64,000 bases of DNA from Aphelenchoides besseyi (GCA_024699855.1 JAMPIQ010000002.1:14694001-14758000); one strand, 5' to 3'. Shown: positions 1-11,899, counted from the stretch's first letter. The notes: generated by a model not told the origin, from the letters alone. A program made the numbers and translations.

Positions 1-786
1 CAGCAACGACCTCATCGTCCATTTTCTCGCGGTCCATGATAGCTGTTGCACAGCGAATGTAATTGTATTGATCGGGCACAATTTTGAGCAACTCTGGAAA
101 GTGGTACGAATACCACTCGCGAATACGCATTCCGAACAAGTTAATGTCCTTGTCGAGCTGATCGAGAAGAGCAATCGATTGAATGACCATGTTGTCGTCG
201 CGATTCACGTCGAACTTGACTTTTGCTCGCGAGTACGAGTGACCGAGACCGAGTTGAGCTTTGAAGAGCGAATGATGAGGCAGATCCTTAGCCAAAATGG
301 CGAAGTGCATTCGAATGCCGCGCAGAATCTCCGGAACAACTCCCGTAAAAATGGCCCCACAACCAACGTTCTCAACTAACGATCCGGCCAATTTCTGATC
401 GCCGACACCGAGACGTGCCTTCTTCTTCTTTTTGGGCAGATGCTCATCGAGAAACGTTCGAAGATCGTCGTGCAAAAGACCTGAAAATGCGACGAAAATG
501 ATCGAAAACGAGCGAATCGCCCACCTTCCGAAATGCAATTGCAATTCTCTAGCGCCGCTTCGGTGTTCTTGAAGGGCTCAAACGCGTGAACCTGAACGAT
601 CGATTGGAAACGTTGGGGATCTGTCAACGATGCGGCAACCTTAAATAGGTTTCCAGCTTTTTATGCGAAACTCAGATGGCAACTAACCTCCGGAACCATA
701 CTCCCGATGTCTTCGAATTCTTTCACCTTGAAAAGCGTGTAACCAACTGCATGCTCGAAGAGCACGTAGTTTGGGGCCTCGGACAT
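1..786 (-). CDS. NOP56: NOP56, box C/D snoRNP core protein (N-terminal part, cut by window edge)
   Basis: Scaffold protein of box C/D snoRNPs that guide 2'-O-methylation of rRNA in the nucleolus. Three exons are visible on the minus strand: 786-688, 639-525 and 480-1, joined by GT-AG introns of about 45 bp in matching phase. The start at 786 gives MSEAPNYVLFEHAVGYTLFK, which fits the NOP5NT domain opening of NOP56 (VLFEHAVGY is a NOP56 signature). Exon 2 continues with the AFEPFKNTEAALENCN block, and exon 3 with the lysine-rich DEHLPKKKKK segment and then LGLGHSYSRAKVKF and DNMVIQSIALLDQLDKDIN, all characteristic of NOP56/58. The C-terminal Nop domain lies beyond base 1. Homology is very clear; the choice of NOP56 over NOP58 rests on the FEHAVGY opening. 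Confidence 0.95.
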
Positions 787-1707
787 CGCGCGAAGACCTG
801 AAAATGAATTTCGATTATTGAACAAAAACGCCCTCAAATTGCTGCTAACTGGATGCTTGCAACCAGAAAACAGGGAAAAACTGCGGCAGCCAAAGCGAGA
901 CGCGCAGCCTCCGAATCGCCAAATTTCCGTTCGTGACTCAACTTCCTTCAACCGGGGTTTTTCTGCGGACAATCGTTGAAATGCCTTCGAAACGAATCTT
1001 AGAATGGAAACACAATCGACCATATCGATCGTTGAGGTTCGAATCGTAAACGAAACTTTTCGAACCGATTGTTGATTTGCATTGAAATTTCTTTTCGATT
1101 TCAAATCAATTGATGAAATGACGACGTTGTTGAGTTCATTTGAAACGGTTTTGTGTTCTTTGAAACGATCAACTTGCTCTCGCGCAACGTCCATTTGTTG
1201 TGACGGGCGTCGAAACAAAACGCAGCGCAAAAAAAGGACAACAAGAATCCAACACTCGTGGAACGTGCTCGGAAGACAAACCGTTTTGTTTCCGTTTAGG
1301 AGCGGAGGTTTCTATTCGGTCCATTTGCTGTCGCTAAAATTGCTCAACCCCGCAAAAGGTTAAAGTTCCGTTGAGCAAACTGGATTCTTCAGATCGAATG
1401 ACCGGAGCAATGTTGCGCAGATTGAGCTCTCCCCGACTGTTAGTGTACATGTCTTTCCCGAAAACTACGGTTTCCACATACGAGCAATAAACGTATATGC
1501 GTAAAAGTCATTGTTCGATTTGAAGTTTAAGTTTTTTGGACGTGTTGTTGACCTCTTATCACATGAATCTTACGTTTTCGATTGACGTTCTTTGCGTTGA
1601 GCAGCTTCTTTAGCTTTACAATGCCAATCGTATTGTAACTTTCGAGGTTTCAGGATAAAATCTGCAATCCTGGAGTGTAGGTGCAAGGTGGTGGCGTTTC
1701 GGTCTGA
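787..1707. other. Intergenic region between divergent genes
   Basis: No convincing gene. This is the shared upstream region of NOP56 (minus) and the WAP-type gene (plus), so it presumably holds both promoters. Open frames here lack splice context and recognisable protein sequence. Confidence 0.5.
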
Positions 1708-2664
1708 ATGTCGCGATTGCGCTGCGACTCCCGACGAGTCAACTTTGTTTTCTACATACCACGACGTCTGTTGATTTACATTACAATTTTTTTTGTTATT
1801 CTTTACACATCAACCGCCCAAAGACTTCGTTGGTGCGAGTATCTGAACATGTTGGGCGTAGTGAGCGAGGAGTGTATGCCTGATGATAGCAGTTTGGAGA
1901 AGGCACGTCAGGTCGAAAAACGTGAGTTTTCACGGAACATCCACGATAATCACTTTACTTCTAGAATTACAATATCCGGAGTATAATTTGTGTCAAGGAA
2001 GGTATTCGATGTGTTCGAAGACCGATGAATGCGAAAGCGGAGTTATATGCAGTCAATCGTTTACGAATGTCAAATGTTGCACTTCACCGTAAGCCATCAA
2101 AAGAGTAAAAAAATGATCGCCCTTCTATTTCAGATACAGTGATTGTCCCACAGTCGACGAATTAGGTTACTCATGTCGCAAGAGGCACCCAACCAATTGG
2201 TGAGTACGAGGTGTGAAATAATCGAAATGTTGACGATCTTCAGGTGTCTACAAGACAGCGATTGTTCGGCCGGATACATCAATCGCTATCGTTGCTGTCC
2301 AACAGGTAACTCCCAAATTGCTTGCGGATAGCCGATGTTCTTTAGGTTGCAATTACAATGTTTGTGTGCGCAAATCGACTATGAATGCCATTCAGATGTT
2401 ACACGCCGCCATAGGCAAGAACACAAAACAAATCTTGTTGTTGAATGTGCATTTGTAGAAACGAAACGTTTACCCGCGACGGACTGTCCATCACCCACGA
2501 CTTTGCAGTTCAGATGTCGAACGGCGAACACGAAAACGATTTGTCGTTCGATTTCCGATTGTCCACAACGAGGCTTCGGGACGACACGTTGCTGCGCCAC
2601 GCCATGCGGTTTCAATCTCTGTCTCGCGCGACATCGCAACAACAACACGTATGTAATTGGCTAA
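1708..2664 (+). CDS. Secreted or membrane-anchored WAP-type cysteine-rich protein
   Basis: Five phase-consistent exons (1708-1921, 1965-2088, 2134-2199, 2244-2305, then from 2346), with a further exon at about 2509-2664. The N-terminus has a hydrophobic stretch (IYITIFFVILY) at about residues 25-38 that could be a signal anchor or late signal peptide. Three cysteine modules follow. Each has the four-disulfide-core pattern of WAP domains, ending in CC and then C-x3-C (for example DSDC...RYRCCPTGCNYNVC and SDCPQRGFGTTRCC). WAP proteins are usually secreted protease inhibitors or antimicrobials; that role is inferred only from the fold. The join from exon 5 to the last exon is unresolved: exon 5 read through ends at a stop at 2456-2458, while splicing from a phase-0 GT near 2365 to the acceptor at 2508 adds the third module, so two isoforms are possible. 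AATAAA occurs near 2713. Confidence 0.7.
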
Positions 2665-3086
2665 AAGTTCGGAAATTTTTACTTTTCAATCTCGTCTTTT
2701 GTTATGTCAACCAATAAAACGGGTCCGTTTCTAATAAAATCTAAGCTCGATGCAACGTTTGAGAACCTGAGTTTGTTGTGCAAAACCTTTCGTGAGCTCT
2801 CGGCGACAAAGTCGTTTTGGACGAAGCGACTTCATCGATTGTCGCTCGTTTCCATCATCGGAAAGCGTACTCAATCCGTTCGGTTTCGCCGACAAACAAC
2901 GCCGATTCGTTGGGTGTATCGAGTTTCTGTTTATCGATTCGAGTGCGTGACTCACGTTTGTTATCCACGAGTTGTTTGTAAATCTCGAGTTTTCATTTCG
3001 TCAGTTTTTGCGATTGACAAAATAGAAACTTTTCTTCGTGTTAGTCATTTTTATTAGCAACCTTCTCAACGTGTGTTGTCGTTGGA
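2665..3086. other. Short intergenic region
   Basis: Contains a poly(A)-signal-like AATAAA near 2713 and the presumed promoter of VPS37. No further gene supported. Confidence 0.45.
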
Positions 3087-3803
3087 ATGTCGTCAAACAG
3101 CTACGAGAGTGTGGTGGACGCGTCGGTCGGCTCGTTAATGGCCGACATAAGAAACTACAATGAAGAGCAACTGCAGACGCTTTTCAACGATGAGCATCGA
3201 CTTGAAACAATGATCTCCGAGCTGCCCACTTTGCGTCAATTGCAAACCGATCGTGAAACCAAACTGATCATGTGTCGTTCGTTGGCGGAGTCAAATTTGG
3301 GAATGGAACCGCGCTACAAGGAGCAACGCGAACGTCTTCAACGCGTCTACCACGAAACTCAATCGTTGGCCGAAGAAGTGAAGCGAATGGAAGCGGAGAT
3401 TCAGGGCGCAGATTCGGAGAAGAATCTGGAGACGGTGGTCGCGTTGTTACAAGCAGCTGCACGTAAAGTCGAAGATGAAAGTGAAGTAAGTGAGAGTTTT
3501 CGAACCCTTGCATTTCGTTGTCTAGGTGATTGCCGACCAATTTCAAGACGGTTCGATGAGTGTTGATGAGTTCGTTAAGTTATTTCACGAAAAACGAGCC
3601 GTCTATCACACACGAAAAGTCAAATCGGACAAATTGAATGAACTTCTAAAGCATCAGCAATTCCGACCGGTCTCTCAACCTGTCTATCCGCATCCGTCAA
3701 CTGTAAGTACTCGGCTTTTGGTCCTCGTTCATTTCGTTTTCAGGGTTATCGACAAGTTGGTCCAAACGTGTATCCGAACGCTCGTCACTCCTATTATTCC
3801 TAA
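3087..3803 (+). CDS. VPS37: VPS37, ESCRT-I subunit (Mod(r) domain)
   Basis: Three exons (3087-3485, 3526-3702, 3744-3803) joined in phase give a 211-residue protein. VPS37 is the coiled-coil subunit of ESCRT-I, which sorts ubiquitinated membrane proteins into multivesicular bodies. The Mod(r) domain covers roughly residues 20-190: a long charged helical region with CRSLAESNLGMEPRYKEQRE matching the conserved RSLAEGNL block, then LETVVALLQAAARKVEDESE and DEFVKLFHEKRAVYHTRKVK before the end. The tail QPVYPHPSTGYRQVGPNVYP is proline/tyrosine-rich, as in short animal VPS37B/C proteins. There is no N-terminal extension, so it is closer to VPS37B/C than VPS37A. The frame is clean throughout. Confidence 0.92.
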
Positions 3804-3986
3804 TCAGAAGTTGTATTGTTTGAAATCGTATTTCGTTTCTCGACCATTTCTTTTGTTTCCAATCTCACAATTAAACCGACGCAGCTGTTTGTAAGCACCG
3901 ATCTTCTCAATCGAACAGATTCGCAAGTGTTTCTGCCTTCAGTGCCAAATGTAAATAGGTTTTCTGACAAAATAAAACGTTTTAAA

Positions 3987-6271
3987 ATGAACGAGCTTCC
4001 CGGCTACGTGATGGTTTTAGCGGCCAATAGAAAGCAAGAACCACAAATGAAATCTGAGCTGCAGCTTTTTCTCGGAAACTTACGAGTCCATTTGTCGATT
4101 GGTACGGAGAAATTTATGTCGATGATCGAATTTTGATCTTTAGGTTGTTTCAAGCTTTCGATCGAATTCAGAAGAGCGGAACTGAGACCTCGGAACGCAA
4201 ACCCGATCCATCGCCACCACCACCGAAAAAAAGAAGAGAAACGGAAAGAGGATGAGTCGTGAGTTTGAATCCAGTGACTGACGTATTTCTATTGTTCTAG
4301 TTCGAAACATTCGAAGAAGTCGAAAAAAGCCGAAGATCGAGGCTCCAACAAATGCCGATTTAAAGCGACCGGACAATTCGAATTCACGCTGCGGTCCGCT
4401 ACAAAATGCTGTGGTTTCGGTTCTAAAGACCAATCCACCAATCAAGTAAGCAGCCTTCTTTTACATCTTTGCATTTTTCTGGTTCTCTAGGAAACCTCGG
4501 GAGTCGGAGAAGAAACACTCAAAAGACGATCGTCATTCGTCGAAAAGGAAAACAGAAACCGAAAGAGTCGAAGTGAAAAGGGAATCTAGACGGCGAATCG
4601 AATACGAAAACAATCACAGAAAGTCACCCGAAGCTCGGAAACGACGAGTTGATGAGCGAGAAGAGAAAGGGGTAGTCAAAGAAAGGAAACGGGATCACAG
4701 ATTGAAACACGAACGTCAAGTCAACTCACCTTCGGAAGTCGAAGACTCACCACCGCGTTTTCGAGCTGTGAAGAAAAGCGATAGAAAGGTAAGTTACAAC
4801 AATAAAAAATTGTTGATGAGCTTCTTTAGGACACGAAACGAGAATCTCCCGTCCTTCTTCCCGTTCCGTTCTTCGAACTCGATCTCCATCAGTTGAGACC
4901 AAACGAGTTGAGAAACGGAAAAGAGGTTTGTTATTCTTTCTAGTTTTGCTGATTCAAATGTTCAGATCGGACCCCGAAATTATCAAACTGAGTCCCGATC
5001 CACCGCAAAAGACTGTCGAAGAAAAAGAGGACACAAACTCCACGACTTTCATTATTCGCGTTGGAAACAAAGAAATTCGTCGAACTGTCGCGAACAATCC
5101 TCCCGATCCTCATGGCGCCAACGACAAGAACAATGCAAATTTTGTCGAAAAGAAACGAAAACGTCGAGCTGATGATCCCGGTAACTTCGCTGCTCACGAA
5201 TTAAACAATTTCCTTTTGTTTTAGGTTGAACTGCTGCTCCTTTGCTTAGCAATCAACTGAAGGCAACGGTTGTTGAAAGGCCACGAATTACCGCTCCAGC
5301 GGCAAGCAGCGAGGCAGTGGTTAACAAGCCAAAAGTGGTGGAACAATCAGTAGTTAAACAACAAATTATTTCGGGAGTTGAAGCAGAAATAAAAACTGAA
5401 TCGGTTAGTTTTTCTTTTTTTAACAGTTAGATATTCGAGTTGTTCAGCCGTTGAAACCGTTGGCCGCAAATTGAAATGGACGAATCACGATTTAAGACGA
5501 GAGCAGCGACGAAGGTAAAGAGATCGATTATTTCTTTTTATTGTTTGAATTCAGATGAACAGCAAATTGACAAAGTGATTGCGGCACTTGATCGTGAGCA
5601 ATTGACTAGTCAAATTCTTCCGACCGCAATGCTTACACGTCCAACTTACTATCCAGTTGCCGTTCAACAACAAAGTCTTGAGTGTAAGTTTCCTCATTTT
5701 GATTCATTTCTATTTTGGCGTTTGCAGCAATCATCGAGTGTGACTTATCTTGCTCTCCCGACAGTTCAACAACCTCAACGCTCAAATGAACGATGTCGAT
5801 TTTGGCCGAACTGTGATCGGAGTGAAGCCTGTGTTTTCCATCATCCAACAAAACCATGTGCCACATTTCCGAATTGTCTTTTTGCGACAAATCTCTGTAC
5901 ATTCATCCGATTTGCAAGTTCAATACTCGTTGTATGCGTGCGAATTGTCCGTTCACTCATGATCTGAAGGGAACAGCAACGTGAGTTGCGTCTCCGAGTT
6001 TTTATTCTTTTTTCAGTCAATTAGTCCAAGCAATTCAACCGGCAGTTCAATCAAAGGCGTCGATTCCGTGCAGATACCAAGGAAAATGCACAGATCAAAA
6101 TTGCGCATTCTTTCACCCACCCGTGAGTTTTGGTCTTTTTGATTTAAAATTAGAAACTGAGTTTAGGATTGTTGTTATGGTATATCTTGTATCAATCCTC
6201 GGTGCACGTCCTCTCATAAATGTCCCGATTTAAAGAAGTTCCAGTGGACTGACACATCGACGAGCTCATAA
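3987..6271 (+). CDS. ZC3H14: ZC3H14/SUT-2-like CCCH poly(A)-binding protein, frame interrupted
   Basis: Nuclear poly(A)-RNA-binding protein (Nab2 family; SUT-2 in C. elegans). The first exon (from 3987) has LPGYVMVLAANRKQEPQMKS and LQLFLGN, the PWI-like N-terminal fold of ZC3H14; the next has LFQAFDRIQKSG. The middle (about 4300-5430) is lysine/arginine- and SR-rich with likely nuclear localisation signals. The C-terminus has five C-x5-C-x4/5-C-x3-H fingers: RCRFWPNCDRSEACVFHH, CATFPNCLFATNLC, CKFNTRCMRANCPFTH, CRYQGKCTDQNCAFFH and CCYGISCINPRCTSSH, then a stop at 6269-6271. AATAAA follows near 6308. The frame does not stay open. Inside finger 2 (near 5898-5908) a 4-bp step is missing within one exon, and the exon joins near 4100, 4235, 4850-4925 and 5460-5570 each miss phase by one base, mostly at A, T or C runs. 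Either uncorrected sequencing indels or a young pseudogene. The upstream start is provisional. Confidence 0.85.
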
Positions 6272-7877
6272 CTTTCCTTTTGTTTTACTGGTATAAACGT
6301 CGTCATTAATAAACTTTAATCTTTTTTGTATTGTTTTGATCGGTTTAGTGCAATGTGAACATTCGGTTCATTAGAATGTCTTTAAGAACATCTTCCTTTC
6401 GTAGCTTATCATTCTTCCACTCACTGGTTAGTTTCATTTAATGGACAAAAGTTGACTTCACAATGGTTTCAAGACTGTTGAGTGCACTTGGCATAATCGG
6501 ACTGAAGGCTTTCTTCCTGTAGTCCACGTTCGATCATACGAACAATCAAAAAAACTTGTGGTTTTCTCAAACACCAACATTCTCAGTTCCACTCTGAGAC
6601 TCGAAGATCAACGGTTGTTTCCAGCTATCAACCTCGCTGCTTCACAACTCCAAATCCCCACGTCGCAAATCGACGCTCGGCCAAAAATTGACGCGGAGGC
6701 TTCAAGCAACCCGGCTCAGTTTTATGCCACGGCGTGGCCCTATTACAGTGTAAAAGTGCTATACCTAGACAGGCTGACGCGGCTAACTTCCGCCGGGAGG
6801 CTATCCTCACCAAAGTGCATGTGCAAGTGTTAGTAGGTTAGTGCGATGCATCCGGCCGGATGCTGCCCGCTCATGAGCTGAACAACTTTCATAGCGCTTG
6901 AGGCGCCTTCAAGCGATACAAAAGTTGTCCAGCTTACGAGTGGACAACGCGGCCAAGCCTTTTGCTTCAATTATCGTCTTCGACATACCAAAAACCGATG
7001 GGTTGCGAAGCAGGCTCGACTACACAAACTTCACGTTATTTCCAATGTTCTTGACTTCTGTGACCACGCTCTTCATTACGCAATAGTCCCTCGTTCAGTG
7101 GTGCCAATGGGTCGGGATCAGGTCAGAGAACGCCAACCGCACGATCTCTGACCGACTGTCTTTTCAACTGACCGCGCTGTCAGTTAGCGCGCTCTTCTTT
7201 TTGACTTTAGTCACTGAAAAAGAAACCGTTTTTGTACTCTTCATTTGCTTTCGATCAAAACAAGTTTTTTAGTTTTGGAATTGCGTCTATTTGCCTTTCA
7301 AGATGTTTACTGTAGACTATGAAGATCAGAAGCACACTCAAATGTTCATTTTGGTTTATACAATCAATTACAAGAAAAGCAATAGTAGCTCGTACCAGCT
7401 CAATCACCCACACCCTCAAATCCCATCAACAAAGTTATACATATTTCGCGAATTAAAAGGATAAAATGCCTCAAATCCTGTGCATTATCTTCAAATTCAC
7501 CACAAAAATTCTCTCATCTCAACTTGAGACTCTGGCTCGACCCAATCACCCTCGTCCCTCTTATTCCCACAGCCAAAATTTAATTTACAATAAAATGGTT
7601 AAAATTGATGCATTTAATTTATGAACGTGTAATAATCCATCTACTATTGTGAATGTTTATTTTTAGTCAATTTTGATGCTACGAGCATTGTTTTGACTAA
7701 TTTTGTCATTGTTTGTGTCCCCTCCCGACTGTGGCATTCTCCACAGTCGGCGTCGATCCTTTCTCGACTTTTTCGATTTTTGGTTTGCCAATCAGATTTT
7801 GTTTTCGCGATTTGCATTATTCTTTGACTGTTCTTTTGTTTATTTGCTCATTTTCAAATTGTGATTGAGCGAGCAAA
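6272..7877. other. Intergenic region with a dispersed repeat
   Basis: No gene supported. Holds a poly(A) signal for the preceding gene near 6308, a GC-richer stretch at about 6700-6960 without recognisable coding, a 210-bp repeat (see 7035-7244) and the Rab gene promoter. Confidence 0.5.
7035..7244 (+). repeat. 210-bp dispersed repeat, copy 1
   Basis: Essentially identical by eye, over the same 210-base length, to 12231-12440. Sequence on either side of the two copies is unrelated, so this is a discrete mobile or duplicated unit. It contains two inverted repeats, GTCAGAGA...TCTCTGAC and CTGAC...GTCAG. No coding capacity, no obvious terminal repeats at the limits. Confidence 0.8.
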
Positions 7878-10800
7878 ATGGCGGCTGCAATTCGAGAATA
7901 GTGAGTTGTTTACAGATTTCATCTTATTCAACCACATTTGTTTCAGCGACTACTTGTTCAAAATTTTGTTGATCGGCGATTCGCGTGTTGGAAAATCAGC
8001 GTTGATGTGGCGTTATTCCAATCGAGTCTTTAGTGAACCCTACATTCCAACCGTCGGTGTTCAATTTGTAAAATCATTTTATGATTTCATCAGAATAATT
8101 TCAATTCTTTTCAGAAAGTCCGAACAATAGAGATCGAAGGTAAACGCGTCAAGTTGCAAATTTGGGATACCGCTGAGCAGGAACGTTTCCGCGCTATCAC
8201 TTCACATTACTACCGCGGCGCTCATGGAATCATCGCTGTCTACGACATTACCAATAAAGTAAGATTCCCGAACGTATACTGCTATTTTCTCATCATTTTC
8301 AGGACTCTTTCAACAATGTGGCGCAGTGTTTGCAAGAAATTAGCTTTGACGAGTCCAAGGAAATCAGCAAGCTTTTGGTGGGCAACAAATCAGATCTCTC
8401 GAACGAGCGCGCTGTCAACTACAACACTGCCAAGGTAAGTTGAAGTTTCGAATTACTGTGCTGGCCAAAAGTTTTGGGACAGCAGGTATCTAGAAATCCA
8501 CTGGACCGTTTCGCGTCATTTTTCGGTACACATCCTGCGACCGAATTCTGACATTATTGCTGCGAAAAGTTTTAAAACAAGCAAGAGATTGAAAAAATTT
8601 ATGTGAACAGTCGAAAATTGTCTGGACAAAAGTATTGGGACAGGAAAGAAAATCGTTTAAATTTGACCACCTTTTGCTTCGACCACATCCAAGAAACGTT
8701 TGTTCATACCGAGAAAGAGTTGTTTAATCGTTTCGGGTTTGATTTTCTGCGTGAATCGTTTAATGGCGGCCAGAAGTTGATCTTTTGTGTTGTATTGGCC
8801 TTTCTTGTAGATTACGTCTTCCATCAGCTTTCATACATTTTCAATCGGACACAAATCAGGACTACATGACGGCCAGTTAGCAGTGATTATGTTTTGCTCG
8901 TGAAAGTAGGCGGAAACAATGTGGGCGCGATCTTCTTGCTAAATCTACTTCTTGTTCTTTATTTCTTTCTTGGCCCATGGGAGAAACGTCGTTTTAACGT
9001 CGGAGAGATAGTCAGTCGCCTTGTACTTGCTCTTGCACTCCTAAAAGCAAAGACCGTGTTTATAAATTTTGAATAGATGGTCAAAAACCTCACCGTAATC
9101 AAGAATTTGCCGGTAGATGAAATTGCACCAAGTGTCATGATTGATCTACCGCAAATTTGGCGTTTAATACGCTCCAAATTAACGTCCTCGGTTTCGTATA
9201 ATCCAAAATTGTCAGAACCATCTAAACAAAATCGTTTCTCATCGGAGAAGATCCAAGTTGAAAAGTCTGTGCCAGCAATCAAATGTCCACGTGTAAAGTT
9301 GAGGCGATTTTGGCGATGCGTCAAAGTCAGCGGAAGTTTCTTCTTGATGAGATGATAGAAAATGTTGTCGCGGTTCAACCATCGTCGAATTGTTCGACGG
9401 CTCACATGCAGCTCCAAATTTTCCTTGATGGTACGCGAGGTGACAAGATGATTGGAGCGGAGTTCGGAGATCACATGGCGTTTAATCCAACGGCGAAGGC
9501 GACCAGTGTATTTCTTTGGACGATCCATGGACTTACGCGGTTGTTGGTTGATCACGCTCATGATTGTGTTCTTGGAATGTCCGATTTTTTTGGCAACTTT
9601 CGATAGGACTTGAGACTGTCGTAGAGTTGACGGATCTTCGCGATTTCTTGATCGGTCAACATTTTGGTAAAGCCGGAAAAATTGATGAGTTTGTCAGTTA
9701 ACGCCAAAAAAACTGGACCAAATGTCAACCTGAAGAAATGTAATTGCAATCGATTTTCTTTCCTGTCCCAAAACTTTTGGCCAGCACTGTAGATTCTTTA
9801 TTACTTTTATTTGCTTTTAGTCATTCGCCGACGAACTTTCGATTCCGTTCATTGAGACAAGCGCTCGCGTTGGTGGTGAGGATGTTGGACACGTCGAACA
9901 GGTAAGCAACTTAAGTTTTAAGATCTTACCTTATTCTCATTTTAGGTTTTCGCCAGAACGGCGGCCGAAATCAAAAGACGTGTAGATTCGCAACGCACTT
10001 TCAATCAGCGATTGTCGGCGCGAACCAACGTAAGTTATTTTAAAGAAGTATTCAAAAGCGGGGTGTTTAAAAGGCTTTTTGGGTTTGTTTTGTTTTGAAA
10101 TTGGATAGATTTAAAGATTCCGTGCGGCTTTTCACTTGGATTAGTGATTATAAAATTCAGAAGCAACAACTACTAATTGCAATGATTGTGGCTGTCATCA
10201 TGCTAATTTGTTGTATTGCCCTTCTACTTATAGTTCATTTTTATCTTGGACCTAAAGATGATGCTACTGGAGAAATTTGTGCTTTAATGGCGCCAGCAAT
10301 TGTGGTTTTTTTTCTTTATCTTTGCAGAAAGCGTCGTTCTTAGAAGCTCTATCAACAAAAAATTTATTCTACAGGGTGTCCTAGCGAAAAGTCCGGATTT
10401 GAAACGTCTAGCACTTCGTGGGGAGTTGATGGATTTTCCTGCGTTTTTTTTGATTGGAAATTTTGTGTGATATCATTTTCATAGCTTCAATTTGGTGTTA
10501 GGATAATGATAATTGCATTTTCCCCGAATGGTCACTTTTTTGACCCGCTTTTCGCACTCTTTTTTCCAGTGCTTCAATGACCTGATCGTCACAAGAAAAG
10601 GCGTTTTGAAGTTCGCCCAAATGCAAAGTCTAGTTGCCGTTCAACGTTCATTTCGCCGTCATTTTAATCTCGGTTGGCGTGCTGTAATCCCGAGTACCAA
10701 AAATTTTGCCGTTTGAACTGAAAATCTGTTGAATCGCGGATCTTGTGAATCGAAGAAACGAGAAACTTTTCGGTTTCTCCTCAACTTCTTCTCTTGATTG

Positions 10801-11899
10801 TTTTCCAGTTCTGAACAAAATGAATAAATGGTTGATGCAGTCTTGGAAGCAATTCGAAACGACCCCAACCTTTCTGTTCGCAAAATTGCTGAAATTGAGG
10901 CAATGCCGTCGAAGTCAACCGGCCAATTTCGATGAACTCCAAAGTCGCATTAAACGAGAATTTCAAAATCTGCCGCAATAGATGATGAATCAAACAATTG
11001 AGGACTATGAACATAGACTTGAGAAAGTGATAAACAATGACGGCAAAACTGTTGAAATTTAACGATAAACCGATCAAACACAAATTTTCGACTTTTTTCA
11101 CTCTCAAGCGCACCACTGGAAAAAAGAGTGCGAAAAGCGGGTCAAAAAAGTGACCATTCGGGGAAAATGCAATTATCATTATCCTAACACCAAATTGAAG
11201 CTATGAAAATGATATCACACAAAATTTCCAATCAAAAAAAAACGCAGGAAAATCCATCAACTCCCCACGAAGTGCTAGACGTTTCAAATCCGGACTTTTC
11301 GCTAGAACACCCTGTAGTTTTAGATCATTTTGCAATCAATTCCGATTGTTCTCGCTTGTGTGCCATTCTTGTTGCAATCTTGCTTGTTCCGGGTCTCGAT
11401 GAATCGATGTATTTACTCACACGCTAAGCTTTGTACGTCGTTCTCGCATCTTTTGTCTTCTTAACTGTATATGTCATTTACTGTATATATCACTTGCTTC
11501 GTCGTCAACTTGTTTAATTCTACAAAAAATAAATTTTTGCGGCTAACTGCTTTATTTTCTGTTTCCCTGATCTTCGTCAGTGTTGTTGATGCCTACATAG
11601 TTGAGACAATAGTTTGGATTGTCGTCAATACTGGAAGAACTTCGAAGAAAAAATGATGCAATCTATTTGGTTTAACATCAAGAGAACTTGATTGAATGCT
11701 TGAAAATGGTGACCATCTTTAGTTCATTATCTAGTAACTTTTTTAATTTTAGAAATTGGAAAGAACACAAACTTCTAGGTATTCAGTGCAATCGACGGCT
11801 TGTCCATCGCCCAATTCAACTTTAAATTACCAGCCACCATCTCCGCTATACGATTTTCTATCACATGGGTTTCCTTCCGCAGTTAACGTTAACTTCTAA
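7878..11899 (+). CDS. Divergent Rab1-like small GTPase lacking prenylation cysteines
   Basis: Seven exons (7878-7900, 7947-8067, 8115-8258, 8303-8434, 9821-9901, 9946-10029, 11753-11899) join in phase to 243 residues. [43 protein letters not shown] and ETSA give a Rab of the Rab1/Rab8/Rab10 group; QIWDTA, SFNNV and LLVGNK.DL fit Rab1, the regulator of ER-to-Golgi vesicle traffic. Three features are unusual. P-loop GDSGVGKS reads GDSRVGKS. The invariant DxxG glycine of switch II is glutamate (DTAEQE). The tail has no CC or CxC: the only in-phase last exon found ends ...SAVNVNF. An alternative last exon that I missed remains possible because the final intron is 1.7 kb. A Tc1-like element sits in intron 4 (8435-9820) and a deleted mariner in intron 6 (10030-11752). 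If the model is right, nucleotide cycling and membrane attachment should differ from Rab1. Confidence 0.82.
8456..9789 (-). mobile_element. Tc1-like transposon in an intron of the Rab-like gene
   Basis: 1334-bp element flanked by TA (8454-8455 and 9790-9791). Its ends are inverted repeats reading CTGTGCTGGCCAAAAGTTTT on the left and CAGTGCTGGCCAAAAGTTTT on the right. It carries one transposase frame on the minus strand, opposite to the host gene. Size and TA duplication are typical of the Tc1/mariner superfamily. Confidence 0.9.
8657..9662 (-). pseudogene. Tc1-type transposase, decayed
   Basis: Cut-and-paste DDE transposase. From 9662 it begins with a helix-turn-helix ([20 protein letters not shown]), continues with a second HTH ([20 protein letters not shown]) and the first catalytic aspartate in [16 protein letters not shown]. 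The C-terminal half has QEDRAHIV and [14 protein letters not shown], matching the second aspartate and final glutamate regions. The spacing between those last two residues is about five shorter than the DD34E norm, and frames change at about 9560 and 8960 with an in-frame stop after the PIENV motif. Probably inactive. Confidence 0.8.
10372..11314 (+). mobile_element. Internally deleted DD41D mariner (non-autonomous) in Rab-like intron
   Basis: 943-bp element with TA at both sides (10370-10371, 11315-11316) and long inverted repeats of roughly 200 bp that begin CAGGGTGTCCTAGCGAAAAG (right copy one base different). The inner 10830-11060 retains a short piece from the N-terminal part of a transposase ([19 protein letters not shown]) fused to its C-terminal end ([18 protein letters not shown], then [15 protein letters not shown]). 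The whole catalytic core is missing. The C-terminal piece matches the element at 37648-39305, which suggests an internal-deletion derivative of that family. Confidence 0.85.

Noticed and set aside
1082..1363. Plus-strand frame between NOP56 and the WAP-type gene
   Set aside because: No recognisable sequence, and it lies in a divergent promoter region.
10095..10343. Open frame with two hydrophobic segments ([20 protein letters not shown]), at first read as a Rab fused to a membrane anchor
   Set aside because: It has no in-phase acceptor after the exon ending 10029 (phase is off and a TGA precedes). It lies wholly in intron 6.
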